DNA of 64,000 bases from JAJFJD01 sp965228425 (GTDB lineage: Bacteria > Pseudomonadota > Alphaproteobacteria > UBA8366), in NCBI GenBank assembly GCA_965228425.1, contig OZ245815.1, positions 4,774,001 through 4,838,000 on the forward strand, in the 5' to 3' direction. Every line of letters begins with the position of its first letter. The stretch's first letter is position 1. The translations under genes and the position numbers were made by a program. Positions 1 to 9,104 of the stretch are shown here, piece after piece. Under the pieces are notes generated by a model that saw only the letters and a list, made by a program, of their open reading frames with translations, was not told the origin of the DNA and made no database searches.

Positions 1-431
1 GCCAACACCTCGATGAAGATGCCGCCGAGGCCGACCATGATCATCGGTCCGAACTGCGGATCGCGCACCGCGCCGACCACGACCTCTTGGCCTTTCGGCG
101 CCATTTCTTCAACCAGATAGCCATCGATCTTGCGGCCCTTGATACCCGGCGCTGCCGCCATCGTGTCGATCGCCGCCTTCACGTCGGCGGCGGACTGAAG
201 ATTGATCTGCACGCCACCCACATCGCTCTTGTGCAGGATTTCCTCGGACATCACCTTGGCGACGACCGGGAAAGACAATCCCTCGATCTGCGCCGCAGCC
301 GCTCCGTCGGCAACCACAAGAGACTGTGGCACGACGACTCCGCGGCCGGCCAGGAGTTGCTTTCCCGTTTCCTCATCCAACGCCTGACGGCCGTTGCGCC
401 GGGCATCCGCAATGATCGATTTAGCGTCCAT
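1..431 (-). CDS. Acyl-CoA synthetase (NDP-forming), ATP-grasp part, 3'-truncated by window edge
   Basis: Only the first ~143 residues are present; the reading frame is still open at the window edge. Reading the minus strand from the ATG ending at 431 gives an ATP-grasp_5-type start: FPVVAKVMSEEILHKSDVGGV followed later by GPMIMVGLGGIFIEVLA. The same two motifs occur near the C-terminus of the complete NDP-forming synthetase at 13297-15462. The family forms acyl-CoA with ATP or GTP through a phosphohistidine intermediate. An AAGAAG stretch lies before the ATG. The gene follows the enoyl-CoA hydratase on the same strand with ~150 bp between, so they may be co-transcribed. Because the protein begins with the ATP-grasp domain, this may be a separate beta subunit; the alpha part would lie outside the window. 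The substrate cannot be told. Confidence 0.8.
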   Translation of the reverse strand, partial: MDAKSIIADARRNGRQALDEETGKQLLAGRGVVVPQSLVVADGAAAAQIEGLSFPVVAKVMSEEILHKSDVGGVQINLQSAADVKAAIDTMAAAPGIKGRKIDGYLVEEMAPKGQEVVVGAVRDPQFGPMIMVGLGGIFIEVL

Positions 432-580
432 TCTTGTTCTTCTTGCAGTGGGGTCAGGTGGCGGCGGGTTCGGTCCGTAAGGTAGGCGCGCCGCGGGCAG
501 CGCCGAACCAGAAACTGTTAAGCAACAACGCGCCGGATCATACACATCGCCGGGCAGCAGAGCGAGTCGGGGCGGCGGCG

Positions 581-1366
581 TCAGCGCCCGACGAAGTTGG
601 GCTTCCGCTTCTCCATGAAGGCGGCGCGGCCTTCCTCATAGTCTTGGCTGTGATTGGCGGCATCGACCAACTCATCGCACAGATCGAGGTCGCGGTCGGC
701 CGGGTCTTTCACCAGTTCTGCCACGCTCGTCTTCAGCGCATGCATGGTCATCGGGGCATTCCCGGCGATAGTTTCCGCATAGTCCTGGACATAGCTGTCG
801 AGGTCATCCGCCGGCACGACCCGGTCGACCAACCCCATGTCCCGCGCCTCCTCGGCCGAGAATTGCCGCGCGGTATAGAAGATTTCCTTCGCGAAAGACG
901 GGCCGACCACATCGACGAGCTTCCGGATGCCTGCATAATCATACCCGAGCCCCAGCTTGGCGGCCGGAATTGCGAAGCGGGAGTTATCCGAACAGATACG
1001 GATATCGCAGGCGAGCGCCGTCGCCACGCCGCCGCCGATGCAATAGCCGCGGATCTTGGCGATGGTCGGCTTCGGTGCCTCGATCAGCTTTTTCCGCGCT
1101 TCCGTCGTTCGGGCGTGATACAGCTCCTCCGCCTCGGCATTGGCGCGCTCATCCTCGAATTTCGAGATATCGGCCCCGGACACGAAGGCCTTGCCGCCCG
1201 CGCCGGTCACGACGATGGTGCGGATGGCATCGTCGGCCACGAAGCCGGTCATGATCTCCGCCGCCGCGGCCCACATATCGCTCGAAACCGCGTTGTGACG
1301 GGCCGGATTGTTGAAGGTCATGGTGGCCACGGGCGGCGATTTTTCCGCCAGCATTTTGTCCGTCAA
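581..1366 (-). CDS. Enoyl-CoA hydratase/isomerase family protein
   Basis: A 261-residue crotonase-fold protein, the usual length. The two oxyanion-hole segments are visible: SGADISKFE near residue 63 and GYCIGGGVATALACDIRI near residue 105. The C-terminal region, with EGRAAFMEKRKPNF, is typical of the family. Crotonases hydrate or isomerise enoyl-CoA thioesters, but members also include decarboxylases, hydrolases and lyases, and nothing in the sequence fixes the substrate. It is followed on the same strand by the truncated acyl-CoA synthetase, so a CoA-thioester catabolic unit is likely. Confidence 0.88.
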   Translation of the reverse strand: MTDKMLAEKSPPVATMTFNNPARHNAVSSDMWAAAAEIMTGFVADDAIRTIVVTGAGGKAFVSGADISKFEDERANAEAEELYHARTTEARKKLIEAPKPTIAKIRGYCIGGGVATALACDIRICSDNSRFAIPAAKLGLGYDYAGIRKLVDVVGPSFAKEIFYTARQFSAEEARDMGLVDRVVPADDLDSYVQDYAETIAGNAPMTMHALKTSVAELVKDPADRDLDLCDELVDAANHSQDYEEGRAAFMEKRKPNFVGR

Positions 1367-1443
1367 ATCCTTGTACTCCCACGCTTTAGCGTCGTTCGTC
1401 GGCAGAAATTTTTAACGGCCTGCCGCTGTCAGGTCCAGCGGCG

Positions 1444-2280
1444 CTAGCCCAGCTTGAACCCGTGTTTGTTCAGGAAATCCCGGAACCCGGGCCGTTCCGG
1501 CAGGGAAAGCTGGCGGGTCACGTTCTCGGACCAGGGGCAGTAGTCGAGCGCGCCGTATTTATCCACGTGCCGTTGTTTGGCTTCCGGCAGCGGGGTGTGC
1601 GCATGCCGCCGTTGATCGTAGGATTCCACATCCGCCGACATGTTGCTCTCGTCGTACCGATCGGTGTGGACAACGACCGACTGCGGCAGGCGCAACGAAA
1701 TGCGCGGCGTCGGGAATTTCGGCCAGCCGACCGCCAACCCGGCGATCGGGAATACCCCTTCCGGGAGGCCCAACAGGTCGCAGGTCTCGTCGATCTTGTT
1801 GCGAATCTGACTGATCGGACAGGTGCCGAGGCCCGCCGCTTCGGCCGCGTTGATGAAGCACTGCATCGCGACGGCGGCGTCGATGATACCATTCATGAAG
1901 GTATCGACATTGTCGTTCTGATGGTCGTGGCCGCGAATGCCGGCGAGTTTGCGGATGCGATGGATGTCGGCGCAGAACACCAGGAAAACCGGGGCTTTCG
2001 GCGGCCAGTCCATGCCGCCGCCCTGATCGCTCAACTTCTGGCGCAGGTCCGCGTCCTTGACCACGATGATCGAGTATTGCTGCAGATCGGATTTGGTCGG
2101 CGCCGATTGCGCACAGGCGAGCAGGACCTGCAACAAATCGTCGGTTACCGGGTCGTCGGTGTAGTGCCGCTGCGAACCCCGGCTCAGGATTCCCGCGAGC
2201 GTGCCGTCCGCCGCCATGTCCGCGCCGCATTCAAGCTCGATGCCGTAGCGTGCCGCCACCAGCTCCTTCAAACTGCTCAT
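1444..2280 (-). CDS. Nitroreductase family flavoprotein
   Basis: A 278-residue NfsA/NfrA-like nitroreductase. SRGSQRHYTDDPV near residue 32 matches the family's N-terminal R-S-x-R-x-[FY] substrate/FMN motif, and CAQSAPTKSDLQQYSIIVV is the following conserved block. Later, AAVAMQCFINAAEAAGLGTC and AGLAVGWP are the characteristic FMN-binding helix and strand. The family uses FMN and NAD(P)H to reduce nitro groups, quinones or flavins. An in-frame ATG lies 16 codons upstream, but homologues begin close to MSSLKELV, so I chose the internal ATG. It is divergent from the alpha/beta hydrolase at 2374, with 93 bp between the chosen starts. Confidence 0.85.
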   Translation of the reverse strand: MSSLKELVAARYGIELECGADMAADGTLAGILSRGSQRHYTDDPVTDDLLQVLLACAQSAPTKSDLQQYSIIVVKDADLRQKLSDQGGGMDWPPKAPVFLVFCADIHRIRKLAGIRGHDHQNDNVDTFMNGIIDAAVAMQCFINAAEAAGLGTCPISQIRNKIDETCDLLGLPEGVFPIAGLAVGWPKFPTPRISLRLPQSVVVHTDRYDESNMSADVESYDQRRHAHTPLPEAKQRHVDKYGALDYCPWSENVTRQLSLPERPGFRDFLNKHGFKLG

Positions 2281-2373
2281 CGGTCGTCGCCTCTTCGTTC
2301 GGTGCTCATTTGACTCGTGTATTCGCACACAAGGTACACTAACGGCAACTGCAACCCCCTAGGCGGAAACACC

Positions 2374-3078
2374 ATGCCCGACCGCACCCCCCTCGTCCTC
2401 GGCCCCGGCCTCATGAACGACAAACGGCTCTGGGAGCATCAATTCGAACATCTCGCCGACATCGCCGACATGACGATGGTGGACACGACACAGGACGATT
2501 CGCTGGTCGACATGGCGAAGCGCATGCTCGACGCGGCGCCGCCGACATTCGCCTATGCCGGGCTATCGATGGGCGGATATATGGCCTTCGAGATGATGCG
2601 GATGGCGCCGGAACGCGTCATCAAATTGGCGTTGCTCGACACCTCGGCGCGAGATGACCCGCCGGAACGCACCGAAATCCGCAAGGAAATGATCGCGCTT
2701 GCCGAAGCGGGCGACTACGACACGGTCAAAAAGAATTCACTGCCGATCCTGCTGCACCCCGACCGCGTGGACGACCCGACCTATGTCGATATTGCCTACG
2801 GCATGGCGGACCGGATCGGTGCAAAAGTCTTCATCCAGCAGATGACCGCGATCAAGGATCGGCGCGACAGTCGGCCCATCCTGGGCGATATCGATACACC
2901 GACGACGGTAATATGCGGCAGGCAGGACCAGGGAACGCCGTTGGAGGTCAGCGAGGAAATGGCCGAAATGATCCCCAACGCCCGCCTCTGCGTGGTCGAG
3001 GATTGCGGACATCTCTCCACGATCGAACAGCCGGAAGCCGTCACCGCCCTGATGCGTGACTGGCTGACCTACGATTGA
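2374..3078 (+). CDS. Alpha/beta hydrolase
   Basis: A 234-residue alpha/beta-hydrolase fold protein. The nucleophile elbow is GLSMGG with Ser65. The acid is probably Asp in the GRQDQGTP segment, and the catalytic His lies in CGHLSTIEQPEAV near the C-terminus, as in many esterases and epoxide-hydrolase relatives. The start at MPDRTPLV is chosen because AGGCGG lies seven bases upstream; a longer frame from 2317 adds 19 residues without family character. No signal peptide is visible, so it is probably cytoplasmic. Substrate unknown. Confidence 0.87.
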   Translation: MPDRTPLVLGPGLMNDKRLWEHQFEHLADIADMTMVDTTQDDSLVDMAKRMLDAAPPTFAYAGLSMGGYMAFEMMRMAPERVIKLALLDTSARDDPPERTEIRKEMIALAEAGDYDTVKKNSLPILLHPDRVDDPTYVDIAYGMADRIGAKVFIQQMTAIKDRRDSRPILGDIDTPTTVICGRQDQGTPLEVSEEMAEMIPNARLCVVEDCGHLSTIEQPEAVTALMRDWLTYD

Positions 3079-3093
3079 GCGGTTTAGCCCGAG

Positions 3094-4584
3094 TCAGGCG
3101 GCGACCACCTTCAGGCGGCGGTTCGACGGCAACCGGTCATTCGGTTTCAAGTCGTTGAGCACGCGGAACCAACTCTCGTTGTACTTGCCGTAGGGCAGGT
3201 TCTTCGACAATCCGCCGATCGACTGCGATTTGTTGGCTGGTACGACCAAAAGGCGCAGCGGCTTGATCTTGCTCGCCTCCGCTTGGCTCAATCGCCGGAA
3301 GCTGTAGGTCGTCTCCTTAAAGCCCGGCGCGAGATTGGGCGAGTCCTTTGCCGGATTGACGAACAACATGCGATAGACCGATTGCGCATTCCGGCGGATC
3401 GCGACGCCGCGCAGGTCCATCGTTAGGCCCCGCTTATCCTTGCCGCGCACCCAGCCCGTCGCCGCTTCCGAGCCATTAATATCAAGGCGCTCGACATCCT
3501 TGAGCGGCGTTTGCGGCGTCCACTCGTTTTGCAGATAGGCAGCCATATTGTTGCTCTGCTTGATCGGGGCCGTGTCGAATATGATCGCCGCGCCGGTCTG
3601 ATTCTGCGCGACCACCTGGTCCCGTCCGTTGATGAGCCGGAACCCGTCGGGCACCCGGAACTGAAACCGCAGCGCCGGATGCTGGAACATCTGGCCCCGC
3701 ACAAGGCCCTGTCGCGGATCGTCCCCGAACAGCATGCCATCGATATTGGCGAGATAGGTCTCGCGGCCGATCCGCGGATTGTCGGGCCGCGTCACCGCCG
3801 CGGCTTGGATCGCCTGTTCCACTCGATCCTTCGTCCGCGGATGCGTCGACATCATGTTGAATTGATCCACACTGCCCGGCGGCAGCCCACGCATCTTGGC
3901 GTCGACGATGCTTTGTTCCCGCAAGGTGCTGAGGAAGGAAACCATCGCGTTCGGCTCGTATCCGGCCCGGCTCATATACCGGACGCCCAAGGTATCGGCC
4001 TCGAATTCCTGTTTCCGCGAATAGCTTTGGATCGACATCATCGCGATCTGCTGGCCGACCTGCGCGGCACCTGGTCCCAGACCGAGCGCGGACGCGCCGA
4101 CGGCACCGAGCATCATGCCGAGTTGCGCCATCTGCGCCGCACTCAACCGTTCCGCCGTATGACGCGCATTGACGTGGCCCAACTCGTGGGCCAATACGCC
4201 GGCCATTTCCGCCTCGTTGCTCGCCAGCGCCATCAGGCCGCGGGACACATACACATAGCCGCCGGGCAGCGCGAACGCGTTCACGATTGGCGTGTTGAGC
4301 AAGGTGAATTGATACGGGAATTGTTGGTATTCGGTCCCACGCGCTAGCTTCTTGCCGGTTTCGGCGACATAGCGCTGCAATCGGGCGTTCTCATACTCGC
4401 CGCCGAACTGCTGGACCAGCTTCGGGTGTTCCTGTCGGCCGAGTTTGATGTCGTCCTCGACCGAATACATGCCCGTGAAACTGGACCGGCCGGTGGCCTG
4501 GTTGACGGTGGTACATCCGGAAATTCCGACAAGCGCCGTACTCGCCATGGCGCCGGCCAAAAAATGCCTGCGGTCGTACTTCAT
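3094..4584 (-). CDS. M48 family zinc metalloprotease, putative Tat lipoprotein
   Basis: The 496-residue product starts with a twin-arginine-like leader (DRRHFLAGAMAS) ending in a lipobox-like VGISGC, so it is probably an exported lipoprotein. The catalytic motif is HELGHVNARH near residue 137, with the third zinc ligand probably in the KQEFEADTLGVRY segment. This matches periplasmic M48 proteases of the BepA/LoiP type, which act in outer-membrane protein quality control. The C-terminal ~200 residues lack the TPR repeats of BepA and resemble the extended C-terminal region seen in other M48 lipoproteins. A TTR-rich segment near residue 440 (PGFKETTYSFRRLS) is typical of these. It is transcribed alone, with 142 bp before the next minus-strand gene upstream. 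Confidence 0.87.
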   Translation of the reverse strand: MKYDRRHFLAGAMASTALVGISGCTTVNQATGRSSFTGMYSVEDDIKLGRQEHPKLVQQFGGEYENARLQRYVAETGKKLARGTEYQQFPYQFTLLNTPIVNAFALPGGYVYVSRGLMALASNEAEMAGVLAHELGHVNARHTAERLSAAQMAQLGMMLGAVGASALGLGPGAAQVGQQIAMMSIQSYSRKQEFEADTLGVRYMSRAGYEPNAMVSFLSTLREQSIVDAKMRGLPPGSVDQFNMMSTHPRTKDRVEQAIQAAAVTRPDNPRIGRETYLANIDGMLFGDDPRQGLVRGQMFQHPALRFQFRVPDGFRLINGRDQVVAQNQTGAAIIFDTAPIKQSNNMAAYLQNEWTPQTPLKDVERLDINGSEAATGWVRGKDKRGLTMDLRGVAIRRNAQSVYRMLFVNPAKDSPNLAPGFKETTYSFRRLSQAEASKIKPLRLLVVPANKSQSIGGLSKNLPYGKYNESWFRVLNDLKPNDRLPSNRRLKVVAA

Positions 4585-4726
4585 AATACCTCCACTCCGC
4601 CAACATCTGTCCGACTGTTGATCGCCGGATCAATGATGGGCGAATTCAATGGTAGTGCCCCTATATGCAGAGAATATGGCAATCCTTGGACGCTTTTGCC
4701 AATCCCCGGTGCGTCAATTTTGCGCG

Positions 4727-6229
4727 TTACCGATTGGGAAGAAAGGGCGGGCCTTTAGGACCGAGCCGGGTTCCGCGCTTTAGATTCTGGTAGGGAAGGT
4801 CGCGCGGATCGGCCGGGCAGCCGCCGGGCGCCTTGATGACCAAGACTTTTTCGGCAAGCGGACCGAAATCGCCGCGAAAATGAACGGCACTCTTCAATCC
4901 GAGTATTTTTTGATCTTTGGGCTCCACGCCGACATGCCGAAACAAGGATTGATCGTAGGCCTGCACCCGTTTTTCCGTCACCAGCACCTTTACGCCGCCG
5001 ATCCGGAGCAACGCGGTCGCGCCGATGTCGATATCGCGCCCGCCGACCACCGGCCCCGTGGTCCGCATCTTTCCGTCGCCAAGGGCGACGACGGTGAAAC
5101 GGCCAGGGAAGGGTTCATTGTCGGGCAAATCCGCCTTACCGCCGAGGTCGAGCGTTAACTCGGCGCCAACACCCGCCGAATGCGCCGCCAGCGCGGCATC
5201 GGCATCATGCATCGTGCCGACGACGGCACCCTCCGCCCCGTTTCGGACCAAGGCCGCCAGCATACCCGTCGTGTCGCCACTGCCGCCGCCGCCGGGATTG
5301 TCCTGCGGATCGCAGATCAGCACCGGTTTAGACGCTTTCGCGGCGATCTCAATGGCCTGCCGGGCGCAGTCGTCCGGCATCAGCATCGGTTCATCGAATT
5401 CCGCCTCGCGCCGCAGTATTTCCGCCGCCACGGCATCGACCGCGGCATCGGCCGCCGCCTGCGTCCACGCACTGGCCACCACCGACACGCCGCAATGATG
5501 AATATCGGACAAGCGAAACCCGCCGAGATAGGACAGGTTGAAGACATCGCCGATTTCGCCGGCGACGCACGCGTCGACGAAACTCCGGGTCGGCTCCATC
5601 GCCGTCGGTTGCTGATGCGACGGGACCACGAAGCCCAAGCTGCGAAACGCCCGGCCCGCGGGTCGGCCGCGCTTCACCATCAACTCGATCGCGGCAGCCG
5701 CGCGGGCGCCAGTCTCTCGGCGGTCGACATGCGGATAGGTCCGGTAGGCGACAAGCGCATCCGCATGCGTCACCATCTCGGGCGAAATATTGGCGTGATA
5801 GTCCAGGCTGGCGACGATCGGCACATCCGGGCCGACGCAGGCCCGCACACGCCGCAGCAACTCGCCGTCGGCGTCCTGATACCCCGCCGTCACCATCGCA
5901 CCATGCTGGTCCAGATAGACCGCGTCGACCGGCAGCGCCTGAGATAAAGCCGCGATCAACTCGCCGGCGATCCGCTCGAAGGCATCCTCGGTCACCATGC
6001 CGCCGGCGCCGCCACCGGCCCACACCAGCGGTACCAGATCATGCCGGCCCGCCATTTCGGCGAGGAATCCCGACAGCCCGAAACTGCCGCCGTCGAGCCA
6101 CTCCATCACATCGGCCCCGCGCACCAGCGGCGGCCGGTCGCGATGCAGGCAGAAATACGCGTAATCGGTCAGCGTCGGCATGAAGGTATTGGTTTCATGC
6201 TGAATCCCGCCGACCGCGATCCGCGCCAT
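4727..6229 (-). CDS. M81 family metallopeptidase (MlrC-like)
   Basis: The 500-residue protein opens with GGIQHETNTF, the signature of the MlrC/M81 family (DUF1485), and contains YLDQHGAMVT and SLDYHANISPEMV blocks that carry probable metal ligands. A later block, DPQDNPGGGGSGDTTG, is also characteristic. MlrC itself degrades linearised microcystin, but most members sit beside peptide transporters and peptidases and are thought to process small peptides. It is the last gene of a same-strand run with two M20 peptidases and a PrpD-family gene; only 4 bp separate it from the upstream M20 gene. Substrate not known. Confidence 0.88.
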   Translation of the reverse strand: MARIAVGGIQHETNTFMPTLTDYAYFCLHRDRPPLVRGADVMEWLDGGSFGLSGFLAEMAGRHDLVPLVWAGGGAGGMVTEDAFERIAGELIAALSQALPVDAVYLDQHGAMVTAGYQDADGELLRRVRACVGPDVPIVASLDYHANISPEMVTHADALVAYRTYPHVDRRETGARAAAAIELMVKRGRPAGRAFRSLGFVVPSHQQPTAMEPTRSFVDACVAGEIGDVFNLSYLGGFRLSDIHHCGVSVVASAWTQAAADAAVDAVAAEILRREAEFDEPMLMPDDCARQAIEIAAKASKPVLICDPQDNPGGGGSGDTTGMLAALVRNGAEGAVVGTMHDADAALAAHSAGVGAELTLDLGGKADLPDNEPFPGRFTVVALGDGKMRTTGPVVGGRDIDIGATALLRIGGVKVLVTEKRVQAYDQSLFRHVGVEPKDQKILGLKSAVHFRGDFGPLAEKVLVIKAPGGCPADPRDLPYQNLKRGTRLGPKGPPFLPNR

Positions 6230-6233
6230 GTCG

Positions 6234-7637
6234 CTATGCCTTCTGTGGTTTGTCGGGCGTGTCGGGATCGCCCAGGTCCCAGAACAGCCCCGCCATCAGC
6301 CGCAGCGCTTCGCGCGCCACCGGGACCAGCATGTGTTCGTCCGGCGCATGTTGGCAGCAACCGGTGTAGGAATGCGGCACCCAGACCGTGGGCAATTCCA
6401 AACCATCCGCGAACACGTCATTCGGCAGAGTCCCGCCGAGGCTCGGCAACACCGCGGTCTTCTTGTTGGTGGTGCGCGCCAGCGACGATTCGCAGAACCG
6501 TACCCACGGATGGTCGGGATCGAGCCGCGTCGCATTCGCATAGTTCTTCCGCGCCATGCTGAGTTCGATCATCGGGAAACCTTTGTCGTCCAGATGCTTG
6601 CGCACAGTGTCGAGAAAGGTCGTCGGGTCGACGCCGACGGTGAAGCGAATCTGGCAAGTCGCCCGCGCCTTCGGCGGCACCGCGTTGACCGGACTTTCCG
6701 GGTTTCCCGTGGTGAACGCCAGCACCTCGAAACTGTTCCACGCATGCACCTGTTCGGCGGTGCTCAGGCCCGGCTCACCCCAATCGGGATCGATCTCCGG
6801 CGCGTCATCGCCGCCGTCATGTTCGATATCCTCAAGCGCGCTTTTCACCGAGTCCGGAATGCCCGGCGGCAGCAGGTCCGGAAGCAGGATTTTCCCCTTC
6901 GCCGTGGTGATCGTCGCGAGCGCGTTCAACAGGATCACCGCCGGGTTGGCCAGGAGGCCGCCCCAATTGCCGGAATGATGTCCGCCCTCGCGCAGGTCCA
7001 CGTCCATGTTGAAGTTGAAGCCACCACGCGCGCCCAGGAACAGGGTCGGCCGCTCGAAGCTGGAGCGCGGCCCGTCCGACGCGATCAGCACGTCCGCCTC
7101 GAGCAGGTCCTTGTGCTTCTGGCAAAATTCGCCGAGACCGGGCGATCCGGTTTCCTCGCCCATCTCGATCAGGTAACGGCAATTGAACCCGAGCTTGCCG
7201 CGCGTCTCCAACACCGCCCGCAATGCGGCCATGTTGATCGTGTGCTGGCCCTTGTTATCGGCGGTCCCGCGCCCGTAGAGCCGGTCACCCTCGCGCTTCA
7301 ACTCCCAAGGGTCGAGGCCCTCGCGCCATTCCTCGGGAAGCCCCAGCACCACGTCGCCATGGCCATAGGTCAGCAGCGTCGGCAAGGACGGGTCCTCGAT
7401 CCGCTCCGCCACCAGCATCGGCCAGCCACCCTCCATGGGATTTTCGAGAATCTGGCAGCTAAACCCCAGTTCCTTCAGCGACGGCTCCATTTCGGCCGAG
7501 AGGTAGCGGTCGATCTCCTCCCCGGCGTCCGGGTTCTGGCTTTCCGACTTGATCGCCACGCGCCGGGCCAGCTCGGCCTCGAAGCCGCCTTGATCGAAAT
7601 ACGCGGTCGCCGCGGCGACGGCATCTTCCCTGTTCAT
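6234..7637 (-). CDS. M20 family metallopeptidase (paralogue 1)
   Basis: A 467-residue M20/M25/M40 peptidase. Di-zinc site elements are visible: GHGDVV (His93, Asp95), GRGTADNKGQ (Asp127), MGEETGS with the general-base Glu near 161, the SDGPR segment, and CCQHAPDEH with the last His near the C-terminus. The dimerisation (lid) domain lies between about residues 200 and 330. It is clearly paralogous to the next upstream gene, and both share the same architecture and length. Members hydrolyse peptides, acyl-amino acids or carbamoyl compounds. It shares a tight run with the M81 and PrpD-family genes. Confidence 0.9.
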   Translation of the reverse strand: MNREDAVAAATAYFDQGGFEAELARRVAIKSESQNPDAGEEIDRYLSAEMEPSLKELGFSCQILENPMEGGWPMLVAERIEDPSLPTLLTYGHGDVVLGLPEEWREGLDPWELKREGDRLYGRGTADNKGQHTINMAALRAVLETRGKLGFNCRYLIEMGEETGSPGLGEFCQKHKDLLEADVLIASDGPRSSFERPTLFLGARGGFNFNMDVDLREGGHHSGNWGGLLANPAVILLNALATITTAKGKILLPDLLPPGIPDSVKSALEDIEHDGGDDAPEIDPDWGEPGLSTAEQVHAWNSFEVLAFTTGNPESPVNAVPPKARATCQIRFTVGVDPTTFLDTVRKHLDDKGFPMIELSMARKNYANATRLDPDHPWVRFCESSLARTTNKKTAVLPSLGGTLPNDVFADGLELPTVWVPHSYTGCCQHAPDEHMLVPVAREALRLMAGLFWDLGDPDTPDKPQKA

Positions 7638-7679
7638 TGCACTCTCGCTTATCGGTCGATAGAGGAAACGGTCGGTGAC

Positions 7680-9080
7680 CTACGCCTTCGCGGGCGCATT
7701 CTCACCCAAGTCCCAATACACGTTGGTCACCAGTGCCATGCCCTGACGGGTCAGACTCTTGAGGATGTGTTCGTTCGGCGCGTGCTGCGAGCAGGCCGAA
7801 TAGGATAGCGGTATCCAAATCGTCGGCGTGCCGAGATGGCTCTGGAAGGTGTGGTTGCAGATCGATCCGCCGGAATTCGGCAGGACAGCCACCTTGCTGC
7901 CCCAGCCTTTCTCCAACGCCTGCGCCGCCCAGCGCGCCCAGGGGTTGTCCGGATCAGTGCGCGCGGCCTTGAATTCAGGCGTGTTGCTGCCCGACGGCTT
8001 CTTGATCTCGACCATATCGAACCCGTTCGCATCGAGATGCTTGCGGATGGTCGTCATGAAGTCGTCCTCTTTCGAGCCGACCACATAGCGGATCTGGCAC
8101 AGCGCCCAGGCCTTCGGCGGAATGGCGTTGACCGGATTGTCGGGGTTGCCGGTCTTCATCGCCAGGATGTCCAGGCTGTTCCAGCCATACACCTGTTCCG
8201 CGGTGGTCAACCCGGGTTCGCCCCAATCCTCGTCGACCTCCGGCGCTTCGCCGCCCCCGTTGCGCTTGACGTCCTTGAGCGCGACACGCACCGAGTTGGG
8301 GATCGGCGCCGGCAGTAGGTCCGGAACCAGTATCTTGCCCTTGGCGTTGATTAGACTGGAAACCGCGTGCGACAGGATGATCGCGGGGTTGGCCAGCAAG
8401 CCGCCCCAGTTGCCCGAGTGATGCCCGCCCTCGCGCAGCTCGCAGGACAGTTCGAAGCCGAAGATGCCGCGATTGCCGAGCACCAGGTTCGGACTGTCCA
8501 TATCGACGCGCGGCCCGTCGGACGCGAGGAAGACATCGGCGGCGAGCGCATCCTTGTTCGCCGCGACAAATTCGTCGAGCCCTTTCGATCCATTCTCCTC
8601 GCCGGTCTCGACCAGGAATTTATGATTGAAGCCGAGCTTGCCGCGCGTCTCGAGGATCGCCTCCAACGCGTTCATATGCAGCGTGTGCTGCCCCTTGTTG
8701 TCGGCGATGCCGCGGCCGTAGATCTTGTCGCCGCGCTCGGTCATCTCCCAGGGGGACAATCCGTCGAGCCACTGCCCTTCCTGACCCAACACGACGTCGC
8801 CATGGCCGTAGCCGAGGATCGTCGGGAGGCTTTCGCTCTCGAAACGGTGGGCCAGGAAGAACGGCCCCAGCCCCGGTATCGGATTGTCGAATATGCGGCA
8901 GTTGTAGCCCATCGCCTCGAAAGCGGGCGTCATCTCATCCCGCAGATACCGGTAGAGTTCGGGAACCTGTTTCGGATCCTGGCATTCCGTCGGAATCGCC
9001 ACCCGCCGGCGAAGTTCCTCGAAATACTTGCCGTCGTCGTAATACGTCAGCGCCGTTTCAACGGCGGCTTCACGCGTCAT
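7680..9080 (-). CDS. M20 family metallopeptidase (paralogue 2)
   Basis: A 466-residue protein aligned almost end to end with its neighbour. GHGDVV falls at the same position (His93, Asp95), GRGIADNKGQHTLHMNALEAILETRG carries the bridging Asp, and CSQHAPNEH lies near the C-terminus. One difference is in the catalytic stretch: TGEENGS here against MGEETGS in the paralogue. It probably arose by tandem duplication followed by divergence, so the two may split related substrates. 42 bp separate it from paralogue 1 and 24 bp from the PrpD-family gene upstream. Confidence 0.9.
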   Translation of the reverse strand: MTREAAVETALTYYDDGKYFEELRRRVAIPTECQDPKQVPELYRYLRDEMTPAFEAMGYNCRIFDNPIPGLGPFFLAHRFESESLPTILGYGHGDVVLGQEGQWLDGLSPWEMTERGDKIYGRGIADNKGQHTLHMNALEAILETRGKLGFNHKFLVETGEENGSKGLDEFVAANKDALAADVFLASDGPRVDMDSPNLVLGNRGIFGFELSCELREGGHHSGNWGGLLANPAIILSHAVSSLINAKGKILVPDLLPAPIPNSVRVALKDVKRNGGGEAPEVDEDWGEPGLTTAEQVYGWNSLDILAMKTGNPDNPVNAIPPKAWALCQIRYVVGSKEDDFMTTIRKHLDANGFDMVEIKKPSGSNTPEFKAARTDPDNPWARWAAQALEKGWGSKVAVLPNSGGSICNHTFQSHLGTPTIWIPLSYSACSQHAPNEHILKSLTRQGMALVTNVYWDLGENAPAKA

Positions 9081-9104
9081 CGTCGTCTACTCCCCTGAGC
9101 GGCG

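Noticed and set aside
434..1447. Plus-strand frame antisense to the enoyl-CoA hydratase
   Set aside because: No domain character, no ribosome-binding site, and the real crotonase is on the other strand.
1462..2313. Plus-strand frame antisense to the nitroreductase
   Set aside because: Shadow of the nitroreductase; residues are Arg-, His- and Val-rich with no motif.
6228..7808. Long plus-strand frame antisense to the M20 gene
   Set aside because: The minus strand holds a complete peptidase with zinc-binding motifs; the other frame is an Arg/His-rich shadow common in high-GC DNA.
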